The notes below the pieces were generated by a model. The model made no database searches. It was not told where the DNA came from and worked only from the letters and a program-made list of their open reading frames with translations. Below, piece after piece: positions 1 through 9,971 of a DNA stretch of 64,000 nt (within the stretch, counting starts at the first letter, position 1; each line of letters begins with the position of its first letter). The stretch lies in assembly GCF_000499845.2 (NCBI RefSeq), contig NC_023758.2, positions 21,125,285-21,189,284 on the forward strand. The letters are read 5' to 3'. The position numbers and the translations under genes are program-made. This stretch comes from Phaseolus vulgaris (Eukaryota > Streptophyta > Magnoliopsida > Fabales > Fabaceae).

Positions 1-381
1 AATGAGAAGGGAGTTAAAAGTTTTGAAGTTTTATATGAGACTACAAAATTGGATATTCGATGCATTTGCAGTTTGCTCAATTACAAAGGATATTTGTGCA
101 GGCATGCGTTGAATGTTCTCAATTATAATGGCGTTGAGGAAATCCCATCTCGGTACATTCTGCGCCGTTGGACTAGGGATTTCAAGCAAACCTTTAATCA
201 ACTCCATGCTTCTAGTAATATTAATACCTACCACCCTGTCCACTTGTATACCCATTTGTTTAACAGTGCTCTTCCAGTGTTAGAAGTAGGGGCACAGTCA
301 CAGGAGCATTATATGGTTGCTGTAAAAGAATTGCAGGAGTTGCTAGATAAGTTTGATATAGAGGACAATAACTCGATGTAA
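1..381 (+). CDS. FAR1-RELATED SEQUENCE (FRS) protein, C-terminal part, cut by window edge
   Basis: The frame is open from base 1 and stops with TAA at 379-381, giving the last 126 residues of a protein whose start lies outside the window. It contains a SWIM zinc finger with the CxCx9CxH pattern (CIC...LCRH, residues about 21-35), followed by the block EEIPSRYILRRWTRDFK that typically follows this finger in FAR1/FHY3/FRS proteins. The rest resembles the tail of the FRS6/FRS8 branch (SQEHYMVAVKEL). FRS proteins are nuclear regulators descended from Mutator-like transposases, and FAR1 and FHY3 act in phytochrome A signalling. Whether this copy is a host gene or a transposase relic cannot be decided from the fragment. 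The frame is clean with no stops, which favours a functional gene. I see no intron in the visible part. Confidence 0.82.
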   Translation, partial: NEKGVKSFEVLYETTKLDIRCICSLLNYKGYLCRHALNVLNYNGVEEIPSRYILRRWTRDFKQTFNQLHASSNINTYHPVHLYTHLFNSALPVLEVGAQSQEHYMVAVKELQELLDKFDIEDNNSM

Positions 382-3129
382 CCAATCAATACAAGATCCT
401 CATTCCCCACTTATAACCATTTTACTACTAATTGACAGTTTATAAGCCTCCTGTTCTTGGTTTATTCAAGTTTTTGTGCTACTGATGATTGTATAAAATG
501 AAATGCCAATTGCATACATTTTCTTTTAAATGATTTTGACTGTGTTGATACTAACACAGAAGTAAGCACTCTAGCTTTTCACCTTTAAATTGTATTAGGT
601 ATTATTATAATAATCATCGACCTATTTTAAATTTCAGTGTCTGTTTATATGCAACCTTCATACAGATACCCTGAGAAATTTGCTAGTTTTTATATGTTTT
701 GGGATACAGTTTTTTCCTCAGTCATTTAGGTTTTGTTTTGAAGATCTCCTCTACACAATTCGTCATTGTTAAGAAGTCTCTTAATTCCTAAATACCAAAA
801 AGGAAACCATGTTACTGAGTCATTCCATGTCGGACCAAAGCTTGCAGAGGCCTCGAATGGATACAATTGTAATAAAAACCAGGCTTATGATCCGTTTGAA
901 AATGATTTTACCAACTACTTTTAAATATACACTCCATACTTTGACTTTGTCTAAGACTAGCATATTGATACTATCTGTCATTGAGAAAATGAGATTACTT
1001 TCACATCAAGTTACATCGAGTTTACTTACAAGAGAATTTACTATTTTGATTTAAATGTAAATAAAAAGTTTTCCCATTAAAGTTTTATTAAAGTCATTCT
1101 AAAACCAACTAATTAAATATTATGCTCGAGATCACAATATCAGGAAATGAGTAATTAACTTAATTGTATTTTTTGTTTTTTTTTTACTTATAATAATTCT
1201 AGAATTCTTGTTTTTCGAGTTTATATAAATTGAATTGAATCCTTTAAATATTGTAGTTACGTGACTTTTATTTCTTTTACCAAAAACTTATTAAATAATG
1301 ATATGACATTAATGACTTATATGGGACTATTTAAAGAGATGCTAGCATATTGGAAAATTTCACTGATAGAGCAAGTTTTCCCATTTAATTTTTAAACATA
1401 GCACATTGTGATTTTTATGTAGTTAATTCTAGGAGCTTAACGTCATTCGAAGAATTTAGAAAACGAAGAGAATTATAATGAATGAATGGATTCCGATTTA
1501 TATTGAATTTAAGACGAAAAATTCAAAAATTACAATTGAAGTTTTTTCTCTGTTTTTTTTGTAAAGCTTTGTCCTGAAACACTTTTATATTAGATGAGTA
1601 TCACGGTTTCTCCATGAGGTAGAAATTCGTTCTCCGGATATACAATTTTCAATCAACTTGTGATTAAGTTAAATGTTGCTGGAATGTCACCTGGAATTCG
1701 ATTCCTTAATTACGAGGTGTTTTTTTTAATCTGTTTTTCAATTTAAAATAAGGTGAAGGGGGGCATTTTGGAGATAAAAATGAAAAAAAGTAATGAATTT
1801 AAAAGAAATAACTTGAGAAAAAATGAAAAAATTAGTTATATTTCGTATGTGTGCAAGATTTAATTAATTAAACAAGTAAAAAATTACATGAATAAATTTT
1901 TATAAATAGATATATATTGAAGACTTTAAAATTAGCAAAAATTTTAAGCAAGATTATTTTTAACAAAATTAAAGAATTTTGACCCAGTTTTTGGATGTGC
2001 AACTTTTTTTTTTTTTTTTTGGTTTCGATACCTATATCCATATCTAAGCCCATGCTTATGAGTGACAAAGTGGGTCCATTGACATGCTTTTGGGTCCAAC
2101 ATCAAAGTGTTTTTGGTTTTTTAACGTGTAGTTTGTTTCTTTTATGTTTTGATAACTGCGTCATTGTATTTATTGTCATGAAAACTATATAAAAAAAAGT
2201 GAAGGTCTATTTCTATAATTAAAGTCCATAATTAGGGGTAACCAAGTATGAAGTTTTACTATAACTTAAGTTGTTGATAAACAAGTATGAAACTTTGGAA
2301 TTGAGTACTTTGAAGTGTTGAGAAAAAGTAGGAAAAAAATACATCAAAATTTAAAATAAAAAAAAAATGAAAAATCAATTACCAACAATTTGCAAGAGAG
2401 TTGTTTCCAGCAAGTTGAATTGAGCAGCGAGTTTTAAAAAAATTATTGCAATTATTTGGTGAACTGTTTTGCAAAATTCTAGTGACAATATTTAGTTTAT
2501 TGATTGAAGTTTTGGTGATAAAAAATTTAGAGGTTGAATCCAAATATAAAATTCAACATAAATCCAACAAGTTTATAAAAATTTCTTACTAATTTTGTAT
2601 TTTTTTATTTTATTCATAAATATTTCTTACTAATTTTGTAGTATTTTTTATTTTATTTATGTAATCTAGATCCTTTCTTTAGGATTTCAATTTGTGTGCT
2701 AGACTTTCTTTGTGAATCTTATTTTCTTGAATGTCATTTTCTTGTCTAATCATTTGAGTATGTCAATCATAAAGTTCCTCTTGAAGTAGTACTTGTTTCA
2801 AATTGTGTTTTTGTTGTTTTAAAATTGCTCGACCTCTAATTTGGAGTAGCTAAATACCTTGGTGATTATTGGAGTTGTAATTTGGTGAAAACTAATCAAA
2901 GTTGAATATCCTAAAGAGGCAAAGCAAGGAGAAGCAACACAAAAAAAAAAAAACACAACAAAGAAAGAGGAAGAAAACACCTTGGAGTGCATAACATAGA
3001 ATTTTTGTGTATAAAAAAATTGTCCTATTGATTGTATTGCTTTGAGTTGTAATTGTGCTTAAACTTTCATTTAGTGGATTAATTCTTATGCTTTAGTTCA
3101 GTGAGTGCGTCTTCATGTTCCAGTGAGGC
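382..3129. other. AT-rich intergenic DNA downstream of the FRS gene
   Basis: No convincing coding region. The first few hundred bases presumably hold the 3' UTR of the FRS gene. Homopolymer runs and short frames are common. A local duplication of about 50 bp (ATTTCTTACTAATTTTGTA followed by a T-rich stretch) lies at about 2580-2665. A poly-A tract at 2941-2954 sits in a purine-rich segment. Nothing else is recognised. Confidence 0.6.
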
Positions 3130-4130
3130 TTGAAACATGTAGTTACCAGGTGTTGGGGGGGGGGGGGGGCATTTGGGTAGGTATTGTGAGTGAAGTTTGG
3201 AACCATAGGAATAGGGTTGTGTTTGAGAACGGAAGGGTGGACCTAGTGGAGGTTTTTACCGTGGTACAAAGGAAGACTTGGTCTTGGGTCACAGTAAAAG
3301 AAAAATTGGTTGTTTTCTCTTACTCTGATTGGTGTTTGGAACCTCTCTATTGTATGAGGTATTTGAAAGACTGATTCCTTGTATTATTTAACTAACGTTT
3401 TGTTTCCTGTCTTGGTAGTTGTGGTGTGGTTTGTGCAGGTCTCATTGGTAAATCCTATCTGGCAAGGTTGGACTGAGGTTTGGAAGGTTTTGTATGTTTG
3501 TGCAGGTTGTCTTGGTCTTTTCTTTTTGGCAGGGTAGGAGTGTTGTTCGGAACTGCATTAAAGGAAGTGACTCTATGCATGATTATCGGTTTGGTGTTGG
3601 ATTTTTTATGATGTTTGAGCTGAAGCAAAATGATATGTGGTTCTTTTGGTTACTGGTGTGGCCAGATTGGGAAGTTGTTAAGTGTTTTTGCGGTTTTTTC
3701 TGGCTTATGCATCCTCCTCGTAGGATTGGGTGGTTGTTGTTAGTAATTGGTTTTTTGGTACAACTCAGCTTGCTACGAAGATATGGTTTAGTTGTTTAGA
3801 TGTTATGTCTTGTATTGGTTTTGTTGTGCTTGACACTTGGGTATGGTACTTCAACCTGTTGCCAAAGACTATGTTTTAGTTGTTAGATGTATTTAGTTGT
3901 TGGGGGTATGTTCTTGATTGAGGGTGTGACATATTGGTGGGGTGAGGTAACTGTATTTGTTGGGTTTTTGTACCTTGTCGGGATGTTATCTTTGATTTGT
4001 AGTGTAGTGTTTGTCGGATTCATGGTTGGCAGGGTACTAGAAAACTTGGTTTTGGGGTTTTGTATAATGGTTGGGACACCCCTGAAGCATCTCATTTTAT
4101 TTTATTTATTCTTTGCTGATAAAAAAAAAA
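3130..4130 (+). mobile_element. LINE (non-LTR retrotransposon) 3' end with A-tail
   Basis: The frame ending at 3374 encodes VGIVSEVWNHRNRVVFENGR... and WSWVTVKEK...FSYSDWCLEPL, the C-terminal block that follows reverse transcriptase in plant L1-type LINEs. It is followed by about 750 bp of GT-rich non-coding DNA. That part ends in TTTATTTATTCTTTGCTGAT plus an A-run at 4121-4130, a typical plant LINE 3' end. A near-identical tail occurs in antisense at about 54698, which supports the family call. A G-homopolymer at about 3156-3168 precedes the coding relic. The copy is truncated at the 5' side, and I could not find a target-site duplication. Confidence 0.7.
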
Positions 4131-4131
4131 G

Positions 4132-4925
4132 GTGCCAAAAAGCCTCACCTAGAAAACATCTAGTTTTAGAAGTTTAATTGTTTTTATTGCTTTCAATTTC
4201 TTGTTTTAGTAGTGTTTTCATCTTGTTGTGTTTCTAAGAATTTGCTCAGTGAGAAGTTTGTGAAGTGTGTTGGGATATCTAGCTAGGAAAGGCTTGATAC
4301 TTAAGTGATCCTAGTGATCCACCTCTCTTTCCTGGGAAACTACCTAGTGCATTGAGCTTATCTTTTCTCTTTGAGAATTGTTCTTAAAACAAGCTTTAAT
4401 CATGTCTAAACAAACTACTCACTTAGAGAAAATGACTCGAGCTCTACAAAATCTCTTTTAAACAAATGACTCAAGATCTCCAGTCACTCCAACCAAGGCA
4501 ATTACAACATGAGAATCAAATTAATGGAGAAAAGAAAGAAAGAAATTCTCATCTTGCAATTCTAGAGGAGGAGTTGAGAATGATTAAAGAAAGAAATAAT
4601 TATATAGTGAAAACCAAAAGAGCCTTCCATCTAGTTCTAGGTCTAGTGATTCTCATTCTAATAAAAGGGAGTCTTAGAATTAATGACTATTATCAACCTA
4701 CACCTAGGAGAACTAGAAGAGAAAGCGTTGAAATAGAAACCAAAGTTGACTTACCTTACTTCTATGGAAAGGAAAATGTTGGAGTCTACTTAGATGGGAA
4801 ATTTAAAGTAGAACAACTTTTTGCTTGCCACCTTGTTAGTGAGGAAAGGAAAGTACCCCTGACAACCTTAAGCTTTCAAAATAATGCAATGTATTGGTGG
4901 ACAAACCTAGAGAGAGAGAGACTTC
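4132..4925 (+). pseudogene. Ty3/gypsy leader and broken gag gene
   Basis: The gag start is probably ATG at 4402 (MSKQTTHLEKMTRALQNLF), which hits a stop near 4459. The frame shifts and continues from 4466 to about 4925. The later part contains VDLPYFYGKENVGVYLDGKF, then VEQLFACH and NNAMYWWTNLERER, which match the N-terminal half of Ty3/gypsy gag proteins common in legumes. The stretch 4140-4400 resembles the untranslated leader of the same element type. The gag frame breaks off exactly where antisense LTR sequence begins (about 4926), so an LTR insertion probably cut it. Zinc knuckle, protease and later domains are absent. Confidence 0.65.
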
Positions 4926-5225
4926 TATTAGAATTATAGGGCTAAAACAAGAGAGAGAAAGGGAGGGGGGAAATTGTTTTTGAAAGATTTTCGCAAGTAC
5001 TTAAGGTAGAGTGAAAGGTTAATTAATGGAAAATCTTCCATCCAAATATAAAACTGATTTTAAGATTGATCCAGAAAATCAATCGGTTGTTTTTATCAAA
5101 ACAGATTTAAAGCAATTTAAAAAGTGTAAGGATAGATAGATTCACACAGAATGTTTATAATGGTTCACTCAACACCTGAGCTACATCCATTCCTCAGAAA
5201 CCACTGATGATGGAAACCGTCTAGC
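4926..5225 (-). repeat. Partial antisense LTR of the SIRE-like copia family (family A)
   Basis: Bases from TATTAGAATTATAGGGC onward match the start of the reverse-oriented LTR seen complete at 30761-31910. Shared signatures in order are the purine-rich GAGGG/AAATTG block, the CAATCGGTTG motif (5080-5089), a GGTTCACTC block and an AGCTACATCCA block. The right part of the LTR is missing. The partner motif expected 21 bp downstream at 5101 is degenerate here. Confidence 0.6.
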
Positions 5226-5358
5226 CTCATACAACCATATAATAAGGAGGATGAAGACCTAGAGGTTGTTTATTGATTTAATTACAAATATGGGTCTAAT
5301 TGGGCTTTTGTTTATTTTTGTAGGCCCAATCAAGAGGACAACTCTAGGTTGAAGGAAT
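5226..5358. other. Unassigned junction between two retroelement remnants
   Basis: Short AT-rich stretch between the truncated LTR and the gypsy integrase tail. It contains a TTGGGCTTTTG...TAGGCCCAA pairing that could form a small hairpin. No coding content is recognised. Confidence 0.4.
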
Positions 5359-5511
5359 GTACGAACATATCCAATAAGACCTCCAACTCATCATGGTCCT
5401 TTCAGAGTGACAGAGGCCCTTGGAAATGGGGCGTACAGGCTTGAGACGCTGGAGGGAGGCGCGATTCCTCGTACATGGAATGCGACCAACCTCAAGTTTT
5501 ATTTCAGTTGA
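5359..5511 (+). pseudogene. Ty3/gypsy polyprotein C-terminus (integrase tail)
   Basis: The frame ending in TGA at 5509-5511 reads GPFRVTEALGNGAYRLETLE and closes with IPRTWNATNLKFYFS. This is the extreme C-terminus of Tat/Athila-type gypsy polyproteins, the end of the integrase. Nothing of reverse transcriptase, RNase H or the integrase core lies upstream, so the element is 5'-truncated. It belongs with the tandem repeats, antisense ORF and LTR that follow. Confidence 0.72.
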
Positions 5512-5632
5512 ACGGTAGCATTGTACATAGTTCTTAGGGGACGCTCTTTTTCCCTTATAATGGTTTTTTAATGAGGTCACCCAATAAATTTCGATTGAAG
5601 TATATTCTCGAATTGTTGTATAGTCCAGATAC
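5512..5632 (+). other. Spacer of the Tat-like element between pol stop and tandem array
   Basis: Non-coding. It links the polyprotein stop to the 149-bp tandem array and has the same moderate GC content as the rest of the element. Confidence 0.4.
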
Positions 5633-6109
5633 GAACTGTTCCCTTGTGTTAGAGGTCTCGATAGTGGGAAAGGTAGGTTCGTAGATAACACCTGCCCCCT
5701 CGAGTGAGAACGCCAAGGTTGAACGAAATAGTTCACCAGTGAAATCCTCCTCGCCTTTGAGCGAAGACGAGGTCAGTTTCGAACCCGTTCCCTTGCGTTA
5801 GAGATCTCGGGTGCGGGGAAGGTAAGTTCGTAGAGAAAACCTCCCACCTCGAGTGAGAACGCCAAGGTTGAACGAGATGGCTCACCAGTGAAATCCTCCT
5901 TGCCTTTGAGCGAAGATGAGGTCAGATACGAACCCATTCTCTTGCGTTAGAGGTCTCGAGAGTGGGAAAGGTAGGCCCGTAGAGAACACCTCCCCCCTCG
6001 AGTGAGAACGCCAAGGTTGAACGAGATGGTTCACCAGTGAAATCCTCCTCGTCTTTGAGCAAAGATGAGGTCAGATACGAACCCGTTCCCTTGCGTTAGA
6101 GGTCTCGGG
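5633..6109. repeat. Tandem array of ~149-bp units (3.2 copies) in the Tat-like element
   Basis: Units begin at 5633, 5781, 5930 and 6079 (periods 148, 149 and 149), each opening with GAAC(C/T)(C/G)(A/T)TC-like sequence followed by TTGYGTTAGAGRTCTCG. Shared blocks include CTCGAGTGAGAACGCCAAGG and TCACCAGTGAAATCCTCC. The fourth unit is cut after about 31 bp. Long 3' non-coding regions with tandem repeats are known for Tat/Ogre-lineage elements. The last partial unit supplies the stop codon of the antisense ORF at 6096-6098. Confidence 0.85.
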
Positions 6110-7076
6110 TGTCAGCTAGCCTAGCCCATTTTTCCTCGTTCAACACCATGCCTGTACCAAGGTCAGAATGCAAGGGGTATGCAAAGCAATATAGGATGCA
6201 AGAGTAAACATACAAGTATGAAGAGACAGAATATTCAAACATAAAGAGTTGATAACTGGTATACACAACAAAGTGAGAAAGAGATGAGCGAGTACCGATA
6301 TAGCCTTTGAGATCGGAAGGGCTGAACTCGTACTTGATCAGTTGGGCAGTGTTGAACACCGCCCCTAGGCTTGCGAAGACTTGGCAGAGCTCGCGATCAT
6401 GGGGAGTCAATTCTTCAAGAGTCCTCGGCTTCTTAAACTGTAGTTTCTTCACCCAGTAGAGTTGGAATCCATCTAGAAGGGTGTAGTCATAGTCGATGCA
6501 ACACACCTTGAAGAACTTCCCTTTGAAGCCCTTATACGATTGTTGGAACAAGGTGAGGAGAACTCTCCCTGCCACCTCATTAAAGCTTACCCAAAGCTTT
6601 TTCCCTGGACTCTTGGCCTCGAAGAAATGGAGGAAGACGTCTACAAAAGGGGTGTGCCCAAAATGGTTGCAGAGGATTGCAAATGCCTTCACAAAGGCCC
6701 AGTTGTTGGAGTGCAGCTGGGCAGGGGCCACATTAATCTTCGTTAGTAGAGCCCGCTCGAACCTCGTGAGGGACAAACGAAGCTTGACCCGCTTGAAAAT
6801 GGTGGCGTAAAGGAAGAAGAAGGGTTCCCCGTCGTTTGCGCGTTCATCAGCGCACACGGGCTCACCCTCCGCGCAGGGTTGAACGGACACATATGCGTCG
6901 CACTCCCGCCCAAACACGCGGAGCAAATGAGCGGCCTCATCCTCCCTATGCTTCATCACATCCTTACTAGAGGTGAGCGAGGAGGTCTCAGCCGGGAGGT
7001 CCTTAGAGGCCCAGGGGTAGAGGGCTCTGTAATCTACTTTGGGAGGAGGGTTGAAAGTTGTTTTCATTCGAGCCAT
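6096..7076 (-). CDS. Antisense ORF of a Tat-like LTR retrotransposon
   Basis: ATG at 7076-7074 opens a 326-codon frame running against the element's gag-pol direction, between the tandem array and the 3' LTR. It contains LRLSLTRFERALLTKINVAP, a block with NNWAFVKAFAILCNHFGH, then FLHFFEAK and VCCIDYDYTLLDGF. Similar proteins are annotated in legume genomes as putative plant transposon proteins, and antisense ORFs in this position are described for Tat-lineage elements; their function is unknown. A plausible GT-AG intron runs from 6295 down to 6152 (144 nt, phase 1). Splicing gives 278 aa ending GMVLNEEKWARLADTRDL. The intron is a multiple of three and stop-free, so the unspliced form is also open (326 aa). 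No frame breaks, unlike the pol relic. Confidence 0.68.
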   Translation of the reverse strand: MARMKTTFNPPPKVDYRALYPWASKDLPAETSSLTSSKDVMKHREDEAAHLLRVFGRECDAYVSVQPCAEGEPVCADERANDGEPFFFLYATIFKRVKLRLSLTRFERALLTKINVAPAQLHSNNWAFVKAFAILCNHFGHTPFVDVFLHFFEAKSPGKKLWVSFNEVAGRVLLTLFQQSYKGFKGKFFKVCCIDYDYTLLDGFQLYWVKKLQFKKPRTLEELTPHDRELCQVFASLGAVFNTAQLIKYEFSPSDLKGYIGTRSSLSHFVVYTSYQLFMFEYSVSSYLYVYSCILYCFAYPLHSDLGTGMVLNEEKWARLADTRDL

Positions 7077-7630
7077 CTCGAAGAAAGCTAAAAGGCAAGA
7101 AAAAGAAAGGAGAAAACGAAGGTTTAGAAGAGGGTGATGGCATAACCCAGCAAAAAACTAGAAAAACCCCACACTCGAAGAAAACTCAGAAAAACAAAGG
7201 AACGGGGAAAAATCAAAGAAAGCCTAAAATGCAAGGAATTTAAACAGACCCAGGCAGTTATCAAAGTGCGAAATCAAAGAACGAGGGCGATCAATGGGTC
7301 AAAGTCATACCTTTTGTTGGTGAGAGTCGAAAGTTCTGGTTTTTCGCAAGAGAGAGGTGAGAGTGTTTGTAGAAGAAGAAGATGAAGCGTGCAAGAGATT
7401 TCTGATAATGGAACAGTGATTGGAAGCGCGCGTTTTCGAAAAATTAACGTAAACTAAGAAGCGCAAGCAGCGTTAAGTCCTAGCCGTTGATCAAGACACG
7501 TGTGCGCATATTAAAACGGGCGCAGAGAAATGTCACTTCGGTGCACTGTTCACGTCCTGTCACACAGAGCCACGTAGGTTGCTAGGGGCGAGGACTTAGT
7601 CTCTTCGCTGAACAAGTTAACAGCTTGAGA
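7077..7630. other. Upstream region of the antisense ORF, inside the Tat-like element
   Basis: No coding frame. It is purine-rich on the + strand near the antisense start (7080-7250). It would act as promoter or leader of the antisense ORF and, for the sense transcript, as 3' untranslated DNA before the polypurine tract. Confidence 0.45.
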
Positions 7631-7642
7631 TTGGGGGGCTTA
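7631..7642 (+). other. Polypurine tract of the Tat-like element
   Basis: The purine-rich stretch TTGGGGGGCTTA directly precedes the LTR's opening TG at 7643, the position expected for the plus-strand priming tract of an LTR retrotransposon. Confidence 0.6.
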
Positions 7643-8601
7643 TGTACCGACCAGTCCTCGGGTGTAGTTGACCACTAGTGGACGTGGGGCCACGAAGGCT
7701 GGGTCCCACGAGCGGCATGGGCCAGCGCCTCGCAGACATCACATCCAGGGCATCAAAGAGTGATCAATCCTCGGTCATGTAAGGTGGGTCCCACAAGCGG
7801 TATGTTCGAAGTGCCTTGTAGACAGTACGCCCAGAGGGTCGAGGAGTGGTCAGGCATTGGTCATCAGTTCTATGTTGACGTGTCCTCGGACCTTGGTAAG
7901 TAAAACAGTAGAGCTGGGCCATAAGAGATGGATCCCAGACAACACACCAGTTAGGGAGAAGCCTAGATCACGAAGGGTTCATGCGTGCGGTGTGGATGAT
8001 GCGTTCAGGCGTAACACAAGTAAAGAGCCGCTGGAAGAGATATGACCCATAAGAGTCACGCTCCAGGGGTAAACTGCATGCATGGCACGTGAACAGCTAG
8101 GGCACTCCTAGGACGGATGACCCCAGATATTAGGTGCACAAGTTGGTACCCAGGTGGTCATCCCGTTAGAGGTTGCACTCCAGTAAGGGAGCCTTACGCG
8201 TTAGATTGCCTTAAGAGTGGGTGATACCGGCGCTAAGGCACACCCTCAGTAACTTTAATTGCGGTTAACGGAAACAGTGGAAACCCTAGAGTATATAAGG
8301 GGTAGTATCAAACTTAATAAGGTATGCAACATTTACGCGAATACACACACAAATTACACAGAGAGCTTTTTACAGCTTACTTTTGGTGTTTCCTAACCCT
8401 ACACTGACTTGAGCGTTAGAGTGCAAACGGCCTTTAGGGCGCCTTTTGTCTTTGCATTTTCAGGTGTTTGATCGAAGAAAGGCACGAACGAAAGCAGGGA
8501 TAACGGGCGTGTGATCGTCGTAGGTGTGCGAAGATAATCGAGTCAATCGGCAGGAACATGTACTAATTAAAACCTTGGGGTGTTTTACTTTTACGTTAAC
8601 A
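7643..8601 (+). repeat. 3' LTR of the Tat-like Ty3/gypsy element (959 bp)
   Basis: Starts TGTACCGACC after the polypurine tract and ends TTACGTTAACA, giving TG...CA ends. It contains a TATA box (TATATAA, 8292-8298) positioned for LTR transcription. It is richer in GC than the surrounding DNA and has several GTGGG(T/G)CCCAC-like segments. The 5' LTR is absent, so identity between LTRs cannot be used for dating, and no target duplication can be paired. Confidence 0.72.
8292..8298 (+). promoter_or_regulatory. TATA box in the Tat-like LTR
   Basis: TATATAA in the second half of the LTR, followed about 50 bp later by GCAACATTTACGCG. This is the expected U3/R layout. Confidence 0.5.
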
Positions 8602-9790
8602 CTCCATTTAGTGGTTACCTAGTAAACCACACTTACACAACACTTCCATCCCTACCTCACTTATATATGACCAAGATGGATATGTGGTAGAAAAAATTCA
8701 TAGGTAAAATAAATGACACATAATATGGATCGTATAACAGTGGAACTTTCTAGGATTTACAAATTATTCACCTTGTTCCTATGCATTATCACATAACTCG
8801 TCTTCCCGTACACTTGCAACCACTTTCAACATTGCAAGTGAACCCTCTAGGATCTCGTGCCCCCATTAAAACTTAAAAAAAAATCATATCAATGTCTGAT
8901 AAAAATGATCAAAAGAAGTTTTAACTTGAGAGACATAATGTCAAAAAGTTGTCATAAGAATAACATCTGGTGAATATTGTGAGAAGCTACTTTAAGTTAA
9001 CAAACGCATTGTAAAAAAATACTTTACAAAGCATGTTTTAATAAAACTCTCATTCCTTAATTGCAAGTTAATAATATGCAATTCAAAGAGATAAGAGTGG
9101 AAATATATTTACACTAGCTGTTTTTAGACTAGTTTATCTGAAAACCTAGACTATGTCCAATTCTTTATCAACATAATCAAATTCCATTAACAAACTAACA
9201 TGCAATATACAAAACGCTTTGGACCCTGTCAACCATTGGCTAAACAAAAAGTATTAGTTGAAGCATAACCACTTATAGCTAAGATAGAATACTATTTGAA
9301 ACACCACCACTCTTTATTAAACACTAAGTTAATAAAGTGTTCTTTTAAAGATGTTAGCAATAAGATTCTATGCAGTATTAAATACAAAAACTCATTATTA
9401 AAAATATTATATTTTATAAATTAAAATATTAGATAATTATAAATTGAAAGAAGTTTTACCCAAATTTTACTTTTATACATGCATTAAAGATGTCATAATA
9501 TGAAGATAACATTTGTAGATAAAAGAAGTTAGAACGAGTAGCAGGTTAGTCCTATTTTGTCTATATTGTTCTTATCAACTTTATGAAAATTGTTTGGTAG
9601 ACAAATATATATACATCCACCCTGTCTTCGGCATGTAGTTAGTTCGATCGTTACAACTTTAGTATCTATCACCAAATTATTAAAAATATATAAAAAAAAT
9701 ATATTACATTTTAATAATAAAATAGTATTTTTACATATGTAAATGAAGAAATAAGATTGGTGGGGAGGAAGATTATGTGGAAGGCATTCC
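8602..9790. other. Intergenic DNA upstream of pyruvate kinase
   Basis: AT-rich, with no supported coding region. It presumably holds distal promoter elements of the pyruvate kinase gene. No repeat family was recognised. Confidence 0.5.
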
Positions 9791-9797
9791 TATAAAA
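9791..9797 (+). promoter_or_regulatory. Candidate TATA box of the pyruvate kinase gene
   Basis: TATAAAA lies 181 bp upstream of the start codon. Transcription would start near 9820, leaving a 5' UTR of about 150 nt. This is the best match in the region, but position is the only other support. Confidence 0.5.
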
Positions 9798-9971
9798 GTG
9801 TCACAATCTTAGTGTTTTAAAAAAAGAATAAAAAAAAGGATCGCAGGGAGCATAAAATACAAGAGTCGCATCTCAACCTTTTTTGTCTTGTCTACTTTTT
9901 TCCGTGAGTTTTCGTTGAAAAATAAAGAGTGTGGTTTTCGTTGTTTGCGAGACACAGCAACTCAAGCAGAG

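Noticed and set aside
809..1054. 81-codon frame after the FRS gene
   Set aside because: No domain, low complexity and AT-driven composition; no homologous pattern recognised.
3494..4177. Frames encoding hydrophobic W/F/G-rich proteins
   Set aside because: They lie in the GT-rich LINE 3' untranslated region; composition explains the hydrophobic residues.
5344..5736. 130-codon minus-strand frame across the gypsy stub and repeats
   Set aside because: No recognisable domain; opposite strand encodes the known integrase tail. GC-rich repeats produce chance frames.
5359..8601. GC-richer block considered as horizontally transferred or contaminating DNA
   Set aside because: Integrase tail, polypurine tract, LTR and antisense ORF show that it is a plant Tat-like retroelement.
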